A stretch of 43,890 nucleotides of DNA from DASPJL01 sp035628645 (GTDB taxonomy: Bacteria > Bacteroidota > Bacteroidia > Cytophagales > Cyclobacteriaceae): contig DASPJL010000034.1 of the NCBI GenBank assembly GCA_035628645.1, positions 1 through 43,890 on the forward strand. Reading direction: 5' to 3'. Below, in pieces: positions 1-8,302 of the stretch. A model generated the notes under the pieces. That model was given only the letters and a program-made list of their open reading frames with translations. It was not told where the DNA came from and did not search any database. The position numbers and the translations under genes are program-made. Positions within the stretch are counted from its first letter, which is position 1. Each line of letters starts with the position of its first letter.

Positions 1-1
1 T

Positions 2-79
2 GAACCGTCAGTAGGAGAGTATCAGGTAGAATACCTGAATAAATTAATGGTGAGGTTGATCAATAAATATTTGGAATAG
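2..79 (+). CDS. C-terminal end of an unidentified protein (partial)
   Basis: An open frame enters from the left edge and stops at TAG (77-79). The 25 visible residues end in LNKLMVRLINKYLE, an amphipathic helical tail with no stop codon in between. The fragment is too short to assign a family. It is convergent with the lipoprotein gene that ends at 101, so the two share only a 21-base gap. It could also be a chance open frame at the edge of the window. Confidence 0.4.
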   Translation, partial: EPSVGEYQVEYLNKLMVRLINKYLE

Positions 80-100
80 AAAACGTATAGTTTGCCTGTA

Positions 101-514
101 TTATTTTAATTTAATGAGTGTATCATATTTATGATAAATCCGCTCATTGTCTTGAGTAATGCTAAGCAATACCATTCTTTCGGAATTCATAAAGGATACT
201 TTGGTTCTATCTGCACAGGAAATGTCCAGATACTCCCCATCTTCTAATTTCCATTTGCATTTTAAATTGAATTGAGAGATATAGGCATCGCCGTTTTCTC
301 TTAAATCATAAATGACATTAGGATAGTAGGCCCAGGTATCCCACAAAGTATCTTTTTTAGAGCGGTCAAAGGCAATATCCCTGTAGTTTCCATGGTCCCA
401 TGAACCTACGAAATCATCTCTGTTAAATTTGGTTTTGGGAGGTACATCTTCTTTTGAGCAGGAAATTATTCCAATTGCAACGATACCAGCCAGAAGATTG
501 TAAATAGAAGCCAT
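101..514 (-). CDS. Small hypothetical lipoprotein
   Basis: The 137-residue product starts with a short hydrophobic stretch ending in a lipobox (IISC, Cys19), so it is probably lipidated and anchored in the envelope. The mature part is polar, with several Trp and Tyr residues and an alternating beta-rich pattern (VGSWDHGNY, CKWKLEDGEYLDISC). This resembles small lipocalin-like or META-like barrels, but I do not recognise a family. Two Cys residues in the second half could form a disulfide. The ATG is preceded in frame by a TAG four codons earlier, so the start cannot lie further upstream. The next gene upstream on this strand starts at 1735, well separated, so this gene probably has its own promoter. 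Function unknown. Confidence 0.75.
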   Translation of the reverse strand: MASIYNLLAGIVAIGIISCSKEDVPPKTKFNRDDFVGSWDHGNYRDIAFDRSKKDTLWDTWAYYPNVIYDLRENGDAYISQFNLKCKWKLEDGEYLDISCADRTKVSFMNSERMVLLSITQDNERIYHKYDTLIKLK

Positions 515-643
515 GGGCTAATGCCGACAAAAATTATTGTATGAATGCTCTCTTCTTTTTAACAAATAATCGATGATTGTTATACGTAATGGCTTTTATA
601 AAGTGTGCTTTGTCGGATGAAGAATAAAACTGAAATTATGTCT

Positions 644-1735
644 TTATTTCATCTGTTCTTCAATAAGGTTCCTTTCCAATCTCCTTTGCTCCAGCAGTTT
701 TAAATACTCTTCTGCCAAATTATTCTTGTAGGTGTTTTTTGCCTTTTTACACCAAAATAAGGCTTGATCCAGATCTCCGAAAACTTCATAACATAACGCC
801 AAATTGTAGGCGGCCCTGCCTGATTTTTTTCTATTGGATTCTTTTTCGATTTTATGCCATAAGTCGGAGGCGCCTTTCCAGTCGCCAACAGTAGCCATAC
901 GAGCAGCCATTTTCATTACAGAATTTTTTGGTCGTTTGTAATAAGACCTGTTCACCCAAATGTAGGACGGAACAATCCTCTTAGCATAGAGTTTTCCTGT
1001 AAAATAACTCGTTTCGTTCGCACTGTGCTTATAGTTAAAGTAATTCACTTCCCGGTTGTAGGTATGGGTGTAGGTTAACTGGTCATAAATGGCGTCCTTT
1101 CTACCATCGTAAAATCTGAATCCTACTTTGACCATTACTGTCGAGGGTATTTCGTCATTTACTGTTGTCGCTGTTTCAATCGTTTTTCCAATTGCTTTAA
1201 CGACCCCATATTTAATTCCGGTTTCTACTATATTAACTGCCTTTTGAGCAGTATGAACCGCGGTATTGTAAGCGAAGCTTTCCAAGGCAATTACACCATC
1301 TGTATTGTATTCTTTACATATTTTAGCTATAGTATCAGCTGGGAGGGGAGCAGGTAAAGTTCCTCCTAATTGCGCCCCCTCCAACCTTAAACCGGACATC
1401 GTAGCTTCCAGCCTGGAAGATTCATTTATCGTATGAATAAGCCCTGAAATTGCCTGTTGCGCTTCGGATTGATTTCTGTTTACATCCTCACCTACAATTA
1501 CGCCTGTTACCATTTTCTCCACAGGATTTGGGGGTAATGAACGATCAACGATTGCCACGGATTTAATGTGTGAGGGAATGGTTATTTTTGCAGGTTCCAT
1601 AACCCTTACCGATAGGTAATTCAACTTGCTGCAACTCACCGATCCTATTAAAATAAAAAGGAGGAGGAATACAAACTGGAGATTTATCTTTGGCAAATTC
1701 ATTTTAGAGAATGCTTTAATTAAAGAGTCAAACAA
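644..1735 (-). CDS. DUF6340-like lipoprotein with C-terminal TPR region
   Basis: A 363-residue protein with a hydrophobic signal and lipobox (GSVSC, Cys35). The ATG at 1702 (MNLPKINLQ) would give a more typical signal peptide. The mature part begins LNYLSVRVMEPAKITIP.HIKSVAIVDRSLPP, the hallmark of a Bacteroidota lipoprotein family that I recall as DUF6340. In it, the conserved ADTIAKICKEYNTDGVIALESF segment follows a Rossmann-like start. Residues about 270-350 look like tetratricopeptide repeats (GDWKGASDLWHKIEKE, GRAAYNLALCYEVFGDLDQALFWCKKA). A role in envelope assembly or stress is possible, but nothing is established for this family. The gene stands alone on the minus strand between two other lipoprotein genes. 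Confidence 0.8.
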   Translation of the reverse strand: MFDSLIKAFSKMNLPKINLQFVFLLLFILIGSVSCSKLNYLSVRVMEPAKITIPSHIKSVAIVDRSLPPNPVEKMVTGVIVGEDVNRNQSEAQQAISGLIHTINESSRLEATMSGLRLEGAQLGGTLPAPLPADTIAKICKEYNTDGVIALESFAYNTAVHTAQKAVNIVETGIKYGVVKAIGKTIETATTVNDEIPSTVMVKVGFRFYDGRKDAIYDQLTYTHTYNREVNYFNYKHSANETSYFTGKLYAKRIVPSYIWVNRSYYKRPKNSVMKMAARMATVGDWKGASDLWHKIEKESNRKKSGRAAYNLALCYEVFGDLDQALFWCKKAKNTYKNNLAEEYLKLLEQRRLERNLIEEQMK

Positions 1736-1830
1736 ATTGGGTTAAAGTATTCGCGTTTAATTAAATGCAAATTGCCTATTTGAGGAACTTAAAAAATACC
1801 ATTTATCGTGAAGACCGTACAAGGGTAATA

Positions 1831-1857
1831 AAATAAAAACCGAAGAGATGCTTCTGG
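1831..1857 (-). terminator. Probable intrinsic terminator after the esterase gene
   Basis: Read on the minus strand, CCAGAAG, a 5-base loop and CTTCGG form a short stem with one bulged base, followed by TTTTTATTT. It lies about 55 bases beyond the stop codon of the esterase gene that ends at 1911. The stem is modest, so this is a moderate-confidence call. Confidence 0.45.
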
Positions 1858-1910
1858 CCTTTATATTATAAACTTTATTTGAATTAAATTCCTGAATAAT
1901 AGTAGAACCA

Positions 1911-2861
1911 TTAAGGCAAGGGATGTCTTTGGAAAAAAGCCCAGATTATATCGTCGTTTGAAAAGGCTTTAGAAACCTCATCATCGGCTAATTTACTACC
2001 CTGGTTTCCTCCGGGCCAGGTATGTCCTCCATCTTCGGTAAAGTAAAGCAGTACTTCGAAATTAGCATCTGTACAGTTCTCCCATTTGTAAACGGAATAC
2101 AGTGGAAAAGTATTAACTGTTTGCTTGCCTGAGGTACAGCCGGCATAGGAGGCCACCACATTTAAAGTGGAATCTAAAGGTGGATTATAATGATCGGATA
2201 TACCCTCGCCGTAACCTCCGTTGACAGGAATATTTTTATCCAGTTTAGAGTGAATATGAATAGCAGGAACATTTCTGGACGGATCATACACCTCTTTTAT
2301 TTGTAAACTTCCTGCATTGGGAGCTATAGCTGCAATTCGTGAGGATAATTCATCGGCAATTCTGTAGCACATCATTGCGCCATTTGAATGACCGGTTGCA
2401 TAAATCTTTTTGGGATTTACTCTATATCGGGTTGAAAGATCATCTACAAGCGCTGAGATAAAGCCGATGTCATCCGCTGTATTTTTACCGCAGCAATGCC
2501 CTACGTTCCAGGTATTTACTTTTAGTAAGCCCTCGGTTTCAGATCCATCAGGGTATACTACAATAAAATTTTCTTTATCTGCTTTTTCACTTAGCATTGA
2601 AGCTTTTTCAAATTGAGCCCCGCTTCCTCCTCCTCCATGCAAGGCAATTACCAGCGGTAGCGGCTGATCGCCGTCATTGTATGTTGGCGGAAGATGTATA
2701 AGATATGTCCTTTTGATTCCATCATGGGTTAATGAACCATATTCTGACCCCTCCATTGGTTTAACATTGTTTTCCCTAAAACATCCGGATAAAAAAAGGA
2801 GAATAAAAAGCAAGGAGGGTAGTATTATTTGTAATGAAATAAGGTGTCTTGCGCTCTTCAT
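1911..2861 (-). CDS. CE1/PHB-depolymerase-like esterase, lipoprotein
   Basis: A 316-residue alpha/beta hydrolase of the LpqC / poly(3-hydroxybutyrate) depolymerase / feruloyl esterase (CE1) group. The lipobox FLSGC puts the lipidated Cys at 27, so it should act at the cell surface or in the periplasm. Visible landmarks are the oxyanion-hole strand LPLVIALHGGGGSG (68-81), the nucleophile elbow GHSNG with Ser159, the candidate acid Asp208 (HSKLDKNIPVNGG) and the catalytic His280 in GGHTWPGG. That last motif is diagnostic of this family. Members hydrolyse short polyesters or remove acetyl or feruloyl groups from hemicellulose. With GH9 and GH16 glucanases in the same window, polysaccharide de-esterification is the more likely job. 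It is divergent from the TonB receptor gene at 3206. Confidence 0.88.
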   Translation of the reverse strand: MKSARHLISLQIILPSLLFILLFLSGCFRENNVKPMEGSEYGSLTHDGIKRTYLIHLPPTYNDGDQPLPLVIALHGGGGSGAQFEKASMLSEKADKENFIVVYPDGSETEGLLKVNTWNVGHCCGKNTADDIGFISALVDDLSTRYRVNPKKIYATGHSNGAMMCYRIADELSSRIAAIAPNAGSLQIKEVYDPSRNVPAIHIHSKLDKNIPVNGGYGEGISDHYNPPLDSTLNVVASYAGCTSGKQTVNTFPLYSVYKWENCTDANFEVLLYFTEDGGHTWPGGNQGSKLADDEVSKAFSNDDIIWAFFQRHPLP

Positions 2862-3205
2862 TTAATGGTGATTTTTACGCATTATAGAAGTATTTTACTT
2901 AAAGTTAAATAGTTAGTGATTTTTTTATTTTAATGTTTTAAGGGGGAAAGGATGGAACTGGCTATCCTAAGTTGAGAAAGTTTGAGGAGGGAATATTACC
3001 TATAGATTTAAAGCTTCATGTTTGTCCTACATTGAACTGTTTTGACACCTTTGTTTATTCTTCCCACTTCCGGCGAGACTGGCTAGATCATCATTAAACG
3101 TTGAAGGTACATTTTATTTAAAGAGTGCATGTATTAAAACCCGGGCCAGACTTAATTAATATTCAAATAACTTCTATCTTGAAATATTTTTTGAAGAATT
3201 AAGAA
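2862..3205. other. Divergent intergenic region, 344 bp
   Basis: This holds the upstream regions of the minus-strand esterase and the plus-strand TonB receptor. I found no exact TAnnTTTG promoter, no hairpin terminator and no credible small gene. The last 100 bases before the receptor are AT-rich and likely hold its promoter. Confidence 0.5.
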
Positions 3206-5413
3206 ATGTACAGAAACCGCATTACATATATGGTGCCTCCGCTAAATAAATTTTCAATAATTCTATCCGGCATCTGTCTTTTTACAATGTCTTCAGTTTT
3301 TAATTCTCTTGCGCAGGAAATCAAACAGGATTCTATAAAAACGATTCCACTCGAAGAAGTAGTTGTTAAAGCAAGCAGATCGGAAACAAGGATTGGAGAT
3401 ATGCCATCTTCTATACAGGTTATTTCATCAAAACAAATTCAAGGAGCACAAGCTACGCTTTCGCTTGAAGAATCATTAAGAAACGTGCCAGGAGTTTTTG
3501 TGAGCAACAGGTTTAATTTTTCTCAGGGAGATAGAATTTCAATACGGGGAATAGGTACCCGCTCGCAGTTTGGCGTAAGGGGTATTAAAATAATTTATGA
3601 CGGCATTCCACTCACTTTCCCGGATGGTCTCACCCAAATTAATAATATTGATCTGGCTTCGCTGGGGAAAATTGAAGTGTTAAAAGGGGCAAGTTCAGTG
3701 CTTTACGGCAACTCTTCCGGTGGGATAATTTATCTCACATCTGAAGCAGCCCCCGAAGAAAAATTGGTCATTACTCCTTCTTACCTTCTGGGTTCTTTCG
3801 GACTGCAAAAGGCCCAGGTAAAGGCAAGCGGAACAATTGGAAAATTTAATTACCTGATCAATACAAACAGAACTTATTCAGACGGTTTCAGGGATTTCTC
3901 CACAAGCCTTATATACAATTTTAACAGTAATTTCAACTACAGTATTAATGAGCGTTCTTCCCTTTCCATGGTTATAAATGGAAATGATTCTCCCTATTTG
4001 TTAAATCCAAGTTCGCTGGATAAAAAGACAGCCAAAGAGGATCCTTCGTCTAGTCGTCAGTTTAATAAGCTCCAGGGAGCCGGAAAAAAAACCAGACAAC
4101 TTCAGGCAGGGCTGGGTTACCAGCTAAAAATTAAGAATAACCAGTCTTTGGAAGTGACAGGATTCGGTGTAGTGAGGGATCTTTTTAACCCTATTCCAGG
4201 AAGGATAATTGACTTGGAACGACAATCAGGTGGACTTAGAACCACTTACAATAAAAATTTTATACTGAATGAATTAAACATTGGTATAAAAGCAGGTTAT
4301 GACCTCGAATACCAGGTGGACGAAAGAACAGAGTCTGAAAACCAGGGAATCACGGAAGAAATGCTGGGTACTTTGAAAAAGGAAGACATTTTAAAGAAGG
4401 TGCAAAAGGGGCCAGCGCTTTTGGCTCAAAAAGAGTCTATTATGGGAAATGGCGTTTTTGCCAAATTAGATATTAATATTCAAAAACTTGCCCTTACGGC
4501 TGGTGCACGGTTAGACAATTATTCCTTTAGAGTCTCCGATCAGTTTATGGAAGATGGCGCAGATAACTCAGGAAGCAAAAGTTTTCAACAAATAAATCCT
4601 GCTGTCGGCTTTGTTTATCATTTTTCACGTGTCTTTAATTTGTTTTCAAATTATTCATCTTCTTTTCAGACGCCTTCAGCCAATGAATTTGGGAATTTAC
4701 CTACCGGCGTAGGCGGGTTTAACGAAGATTTAAAGCCTGAAACCATCAAAAGCTTTGAAGCAGGGATCAGAGGGAAGTTGTTTAAGAATGTCTTTTCCTA
4801 TGAGGCTTCTGCTTTTTACATGAATATTCACAATCAACTGATTGGTTATCAAACTGCAAACGTGAACAGTGACGAGGTTTATTACAGAAACTCCGGCAAA
4901 ACAAGGAACGTGGGTTTCGAAACATTTTTTTCCTTTAGCCCTCAAAGTTTTTGGGGTATTGATATAAGTTATGCCTTTAACGATTTTAGGTTTGTAGATT
5001 ATTCTTTGCAAACAGAAGGCGGAGATTATCAATTGAAAGGCAATAAGGTTCCGGGTGTTCCTCAGGATAGATTTTTTACAGCCATTAAATTTTACCCAGT
5101 GAAAGGACTGACGGCAGAAATCAACTTTCAACAAGTAGGAAAATATTTCACCAATGATTTTAATGGCCCTGAAAAGGAAGGAGATTTAAAGGACTTTATT
5201 AACAAAAGCTACACCCAGCTTGACTTTCGAATGGTTTATCAACATCAATTTGGGAAAATATTTCCTAAAATATATGGCGGGATAAATAATATCTTAGATC
5301 AACGCTATAATGGAAGTATTGTCCCTAATGCCGCTGGTAATCGTTTTTTTGAACCTGCTCCCGGAATCAACTGGTATATGGGCATAAGCATACCTATAAT
5401 AGTCGTTGATTGA
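3206..5413 (+). CDS. TonB-dependent outer-membrane receptor, YncD/PqqU-like
   Basis: A 735-residue receptor with a signal peptide (about 1-36, cleavage near SLAQ), a TonB-box-like segment PLEEVVVKA (48-56), a plug domain (about 62-178) and a 22-strand-type beta barrel to the end (PGINWYMGISIPI). It has no N-terminal carboxypeptidase-like domain, so it is not SusC-type. The plug contains QFGVRGIKIIYDGIPLTFPDG (121-141). From memory, the FGVRG...DGIP.T.PDG pattern is characteristic of the YncD/PqqU group. E. coli PqqU imports pyrroloquinoline quinone (PQQ). The next gene, 129 bases downstream on the same strand, encodes a PQQ-dependent dehydrogenase, which fits PQQ uptake. Other substrates such as siderophores remain possible. 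A second ATG at 3230 gives a tidier signal peptide. Confidence 0.9.
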   Translation: MYRNRITYMVPPLNKFSIILSGICLFTMSSVFNSLAQEIKQDSIKTIPLEEVVVKASRSETRIGDMPSSIQVISSKQIQGAQATLSLEESLRNVPGVFVSNRFNFSQGDRISIRGIGTRSQFGVRGIKIIYDGIPLTFPDGLTQINNIDLASLGKIEVLKGASSVLYGNSSGGIIYLTSEAAPEEKLVITPSYLLGSFGLQKAQVKASGTIGKFNYLINTNRTYSDGFRDFSTSLIYNFNSNFNYSINERSSLSMVINGNDSPYLLNPSSLDKKTAKEDPSSSRQFNKLQGAGKKTRQLQAGLGYQLKIKNNQSLEVTGFGVVRDLFNPIPGRIIDLERQSGGLRTTYNKNFILNELNIGIKAGYDLEYQVDERTESENQGITEEMLGTLKKEDILKKVQKGPALLAQKESIMGNGVFAKLDINIQKLALTAGARLDNYSFRVSDQFMEDGADNSGSKSFQQINPAVGFVYHFSRVFNLFSNYSSSFQTPSANEFGNLPTGVGGFNEDLKPETIKSFEAGIRGKLFKNVFSYEASAFYMNIHNQLIGYQTANVNSDEVYYRNSGKTRNVGFETFFSFSPQSFWGIDISYAFNDFRFVDYSLQTEGGDYQLKGNKVPGVPQDRFFTAIKFYPVKGLTAEINFQQVGKYFTNDFNGPEKEGDLKDFINKSYTQLDFRMVYQHQFGKIFPKIYGGINNILDQRYNGSIVPNAAGNRFFEPAPGINWYMGISIPIIVVD

Positions 5414-5542
5414 ATGGAATTATAAATGTTTGATATTAAATTTTAAATGATAGGGGAGATCCGGTAAATTGTGGCCGTTTCTAAGCTTTTTTAAACCATT
5501 AATTATCTGTAATAGTATTATCATATATAAAAACCACTCGAA

Positions 5543-6691
5543 ATGAATAAACAATTTTATTACGCGCTTTTTTACTTAATAGGAATATCCGCCTTCTTTT
5601 CGTGCCAGCCTTCTGAGAAGGAGGCAGATTCAGGAAATCAACCAGATACCGCTAAGTTTGAATTCACTGTAGAAAAACTTTATGATGGATTTATTAGCCC
5701 ATGGGGAATGGCCTGGCTTCCGGATGGAAGGATGCTGGTCACAGAAAAATCAGGAGAAATTCTGGTTTTTAAAGACGATAAATTTACAGGAGAAAAACTA
5801 TCGGGAGTTCCTAAAGTATCTTCTGATGGGCAGGGAGGTTTGTTGGATATTAAGCTACATCCTGATCATAAAACAAACGGATGGATCTACATTTCTTATT
5901 CAAAACCTGTAGAGGGAGGATCTACCACAGCCATTGCCAGGTTTAAACTTCAGGGAAATCAGATTACTGATCTCCAGGATTTATTTGAGGCCAAGCCTTT
6001 TATCGATGCCAATTACCATTATGGAAGCAGGATTGTTTTTGATAAGGACAACTTTCTTTTCTTTAGTTCTGGAGAAAGAGGCACACAACCTAAAGTGCAG
6101 GAACTTAATAATGACCATGGCAAAATTCACCGGATTTATGATGATGGCCGGGCGCCAGAAGATAACCCTTTTGTAGGGCAAAAAGATGCCAAACCTACCA
6201 TCTGGACTTATGGTCACAGAAACCCCCAAGGGATGGCATACGATGCAGAAAATAATAGAGTTTGGGCAATTGAACACGGTCCAAGAGGAGGAGATGAGCT
6301 TAATTTAATTGAAAAGGGAAAAAACTATGGCTGGCCAAAAACATCCTATGGAATAAATTATGATAGTACGATTCTTACCGAGTTTCAGGAAATGGAAGGT
6401 GTAGAAAATCCTGTCAGGTATTGGGTTCCTTCTATAGCTCCATGTGGTATGATGATCGTAACCAGTGACAAATACCCTACATGGAAAGGGAATTTGCTTG
6501 CCGGAGCGCTTGCACACCGACACATTACCAGAATTCAGCTTGATGGGACCAAATATGTTAAGGAAGAAAAGTTATTACAGGACTCCGCGCGTTTTCGAGA
6601 CGTAGCCGAAAGTCCGGATGGATATATCTATGCCATAACCGAGGGGCCTGGAATGCTGCTGAAATTAGTTCCTAAAGAAACTAAAGAATAG
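5543..6691 (+). CDS. PQQ-dependent aldose sugar dehydrogenase, lipoprotein
   Basis: A 382-residue lipoprotein (lipobox FFSC, Cys21) whose body is a six-bladed propeller of the soluble glucose/aldose dehydrogenase family (Asd/YliI, GSDH). It oxidises the aldehyde carbon of sugars to lactones using PQQ and Ca2+ on the outer side of the inner membrane. Landmarks: SPWGMAWLPDGRMLVTEK (52-69), GQGGLLDIKLHPD (96-108), NYHYGSRIVFD with His159 as the probable catalytic base (compare DHQSGRL in sGDH), the SGERG segment, and IWTYGHRNPQGMAYD with IEHGPRGGDELN, which line the PQQ pocket. No pqq biosynthesis gene is present in the window. The receptor just upstream may supply the cofactor. A strong bidirectional terminator follows at 6814-6866. 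Confidence 0.9.
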   Translation: MNKQFYYALFYLIGISAFFSCQPSEKEADSGNQPDTAKFEFTVEKLYDGFISPWGMAWLPDGRMLVTEKSGEILVFKDDKFTGEKLSGVPKVSSDGQGGLLDIKLHPDHKTNGWIYISYSKPVEGGSTTAIARFKLQGNQITDLQDLFEAKPFIDANYHYGSRIVFDKDNFLFFSSGERGTQPKVQELNNDHGKIHRIYDDGRAPEDNPFVGQKDAKPTIWTYGHRNPQGMAYDAENNRVWAIEHGPRGGDELNLIEKGKNYGWPKTSYGINYDSTILTEFQEMEGVENPVRYWVPSIAPCGMMIVTSDKYPTWKGNLLAGALAHRHITRIQLDGTKYVKEEKLLQDSARFRDVAESPDGYIYAITEGPGMLLKLVPKETKE

Positions 6692-6813
6692 TTTTTGGGT
6701 CTGAATTGGTTGGATGGGATTTAGGGATCTCGTGGGATTGAGTTGAAAGGATTAATTTACCTTACTCCTTACGACCTTCTAAAAGGGATGTCGATAGTTA
6801 TCAATTGACAGTG

Positions 6814-6866
6814 AAATAAAAAATGCATTAAGTAAGAACGGTTTCTACTTAATGCATTTTTTATTT
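6814..6866. terminator. Bidirectional intrinsic terminator
   Basis: A perfect 21-base inverted repeat (arms 6814-6834 and 6846-6866, 11-base loop) centred on ATGCATTAAGTA / TACTTAATGCAT. It is flanked by A-runs on the left and T-runs on the right, so it reads as a terminator from both sides. It lies between the converging dehydrogenase (+) and HGQPGH lipoprotein (-) genes, as expected. Confidence 0.9.
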
Positions 6867-6922
6867 TAAATCATTATTGCAGTCCTGGGTTATTTTTATT
6901 CCCATCACAGCTAATTCCCAGT

Positions 6923-7378
6923 CTAATTTTTTAACGGAGCACCTACAGGAATTGCGCAATCATGACCTGGCTGCCCGTGAGCCGGATTAAACCTCACTGC
7001 CAATGGTTTTGCGGCAGGAGCGACTGGTGTCGTTTCAGTTCTGAGTGGTCCCATATCAGGCGCTGTAGGTATTGCTTGCGTTGGTTGAGCTACTGCAGCA
7101 TTTAAAGGTTGACCTACCGGAATATCGCATCTGTGTCCAGGTTGCCCGTGTGCAGGATTAAGAGTAACTCCTGATGCTGCTTGAGGCGCCGGCGTTGCAA
7201 TAGTATTGGTGTCTGAAGGCTGAGCCACTGCAGGACTTGACTGAGCAGGAGTTGACGAAGCAGGTGCTACAGATGAATTTTCAACAGGGGTTTCTACCGA
7301 TTTGTCTTTTGAACCTTGAGAGCAACTAAAGAATAAGAATAATGAAGCCGATATAACTAGTCGTAAGGTAGTTTTCAT
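6923..7378 (-). CDS. Pro/Ala-rich lipoprotein with two HGQPGH-C-IPVG motifs
   Basis: A 151-residue lipoprotein (signal with FFSCS, lipidated Cys19). Most of the mature chain is low-complexity Ser/Ala/Pro/Thr linker. Two copies of one conserved motif stand out: NPAHGQPGHRCDIPVGQPLN (74-93) and NPAHGQPGHDCAIPVGAPLK (131-150). Each copy keeps two His, one Cys and the IPVG.PL core. I recall the same short motif in small proteins of many Bacteroidota, always next to disordered linkers, but I know of no assigned function. The His-x4-His-x-Cys spacing would suit metal or heme binding, which is inference only. The gene stands alone, ending against the bidirectional terminator at 6814-6866. Confidence 0.8.
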   Translation of the reverse strand: MKTTLRLVISASLFLFFSCSQGSKDKSVETPVENSSVAPASSTPAQSSPAVAQPSDTNTIATPAPQAASGVTLNPAHGQPGHRCDIPVGQPLNAAVAQPTQAIPTAPDMGPLRTETTPVAPAAKPLAVRFNPAHGQPGHDCAIPVGAPLKN

Positions 7379-7559
7379 TTTGAGGTTTATTGTTTTTTAA
7401 TACCTTGAATATTGAATTTAAGTTCTATTCCTTCCAACACCATCTTGACTTAAGTAGTTCTGATAACTGCTGAAATAAGTACCAAATTGATCAGTATAAT
7501 TGAATTATAAAAGGACATGTATGATTTGCTGATAAGTAATAAATTTTACTATTAGAAGA

Positions 7560-8030
7560 TTATCTAAAATCTCGTGCCGATACTTTCTTTTTCAGATCCA
7601 CAGAAAATGTCCGGGATAAAAACAGTGACTTTATTCTAACATTGCCTTTTAGAGCCACAACACCACTTCCTTTCAAAACCAGTGACGGCAATATATTTAT
7701 AACTTGGTGCATATCTGGAACAAAGGTGAGCTGATAGGACCTATCCGAATTCCCTTTTAAGACTATTTTTTTCCCTGCTTCAATCCGGCCAAGATTGGTA
7801 TTGTTTACAAATGCATTAAGATCATATTTTTTTACTTTGATCGGGTAATTGTTCGGATTTGCTACCCGTAGATTTACAATCAGTTTTCCCGATAAAATAT
7901 CATTATTAGCAGGTTCTATGGATTGTATTTCTTTAATCTGGACAGGCTTGTAAGTAATGCAGCCATTCAGCGTGAATCCAAAAAATAAAATTATTGAGAG
8001 ATAGAGAGGTATAAATGTTTTATTTTGCAT
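7560..8030 (-). CDS. LEA14-like (LEA type 2) lipoprotein
   Basis: A 156-residue lipoprotein (lipobox LNGC, Cys24) with a single LEA type-2 / WHy-like beta-sandwich. The family signature is KLIVNLRVANPNNYPIKVKKYDLNAFVNN (about 49-77), where the NPN motif and the following strands match plant LEA14 and bacterial homologues. A second conserved segment is GNSDRSYQLTFVPD. Such domains are thought to bind or stabilise membranes and proteins under stress. In Bacteroidota they are common small envelope lipoproteins of unknown role. The next gene on the strand is 181 bases away, so co-transcription is uncertain. Confidence 0.82.
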   Translation of the reverse strand: MQNKTFIPLYLSIILFFGFTLNGCITYKPVQIKEIQSIEPANNDILSGKLIVNLRVANPNNYPIKVKKYDLNAFVNNTNLGRIEAGKKIVLKGNSDRSYQLTFVPDMHQVINILPSLVLKGSGVVALKGNVRIKSLFLSRTFSVDLKKKVSARDFR

Positions 8031-8237
8031 TTTTTTTATATTTTTAAAACGTAAAGCTAAGGCATAACTATAGCTATTGCGTTTATATTACCATTCATTA
8101 TTAATATTCATGATTTTTTTAAGTAGGCATCTTGTATGCTAATGGGCAAACTGTTGGGTTTTTTTAAATCCGGGAAAAGCTTAAAATATTTACCTGTTTG
8201 AGAGGAATAGAGAGAAAAGTAATCTGGTAAGAAATGA

Positions 8238-8267
8238 TTTGCATTTGAAATAAGATAGCTGATTTTG
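8238..8267 (+). promoter_or_regulatory. Possible promoter for the PAS histidine kinase
   Basis: TTTG (8238-8241), an 18-base spacer and TGATTTTG (8260-8267) match the Bacteroidota consensus TTTG / TAnnTTTG with one mismatch in the -7 element and a spacer one base short. Predicted transcription would start near 8274, about 30-75 bases before the candidate start codons. Confidence 0.35.
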
Positions 8268-8302
8268 GGTGCAAGTGTGTAAGCGAAAAAGGAGGAGGGC
8301 AG

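Noticed and set aside
3206..5413. SusC-like receptor for glycans
   Set aside because: There is no N-terminal carboxypeptidase-regulatory domain, the length is only 735 residues and no SusD gene is adjacent.
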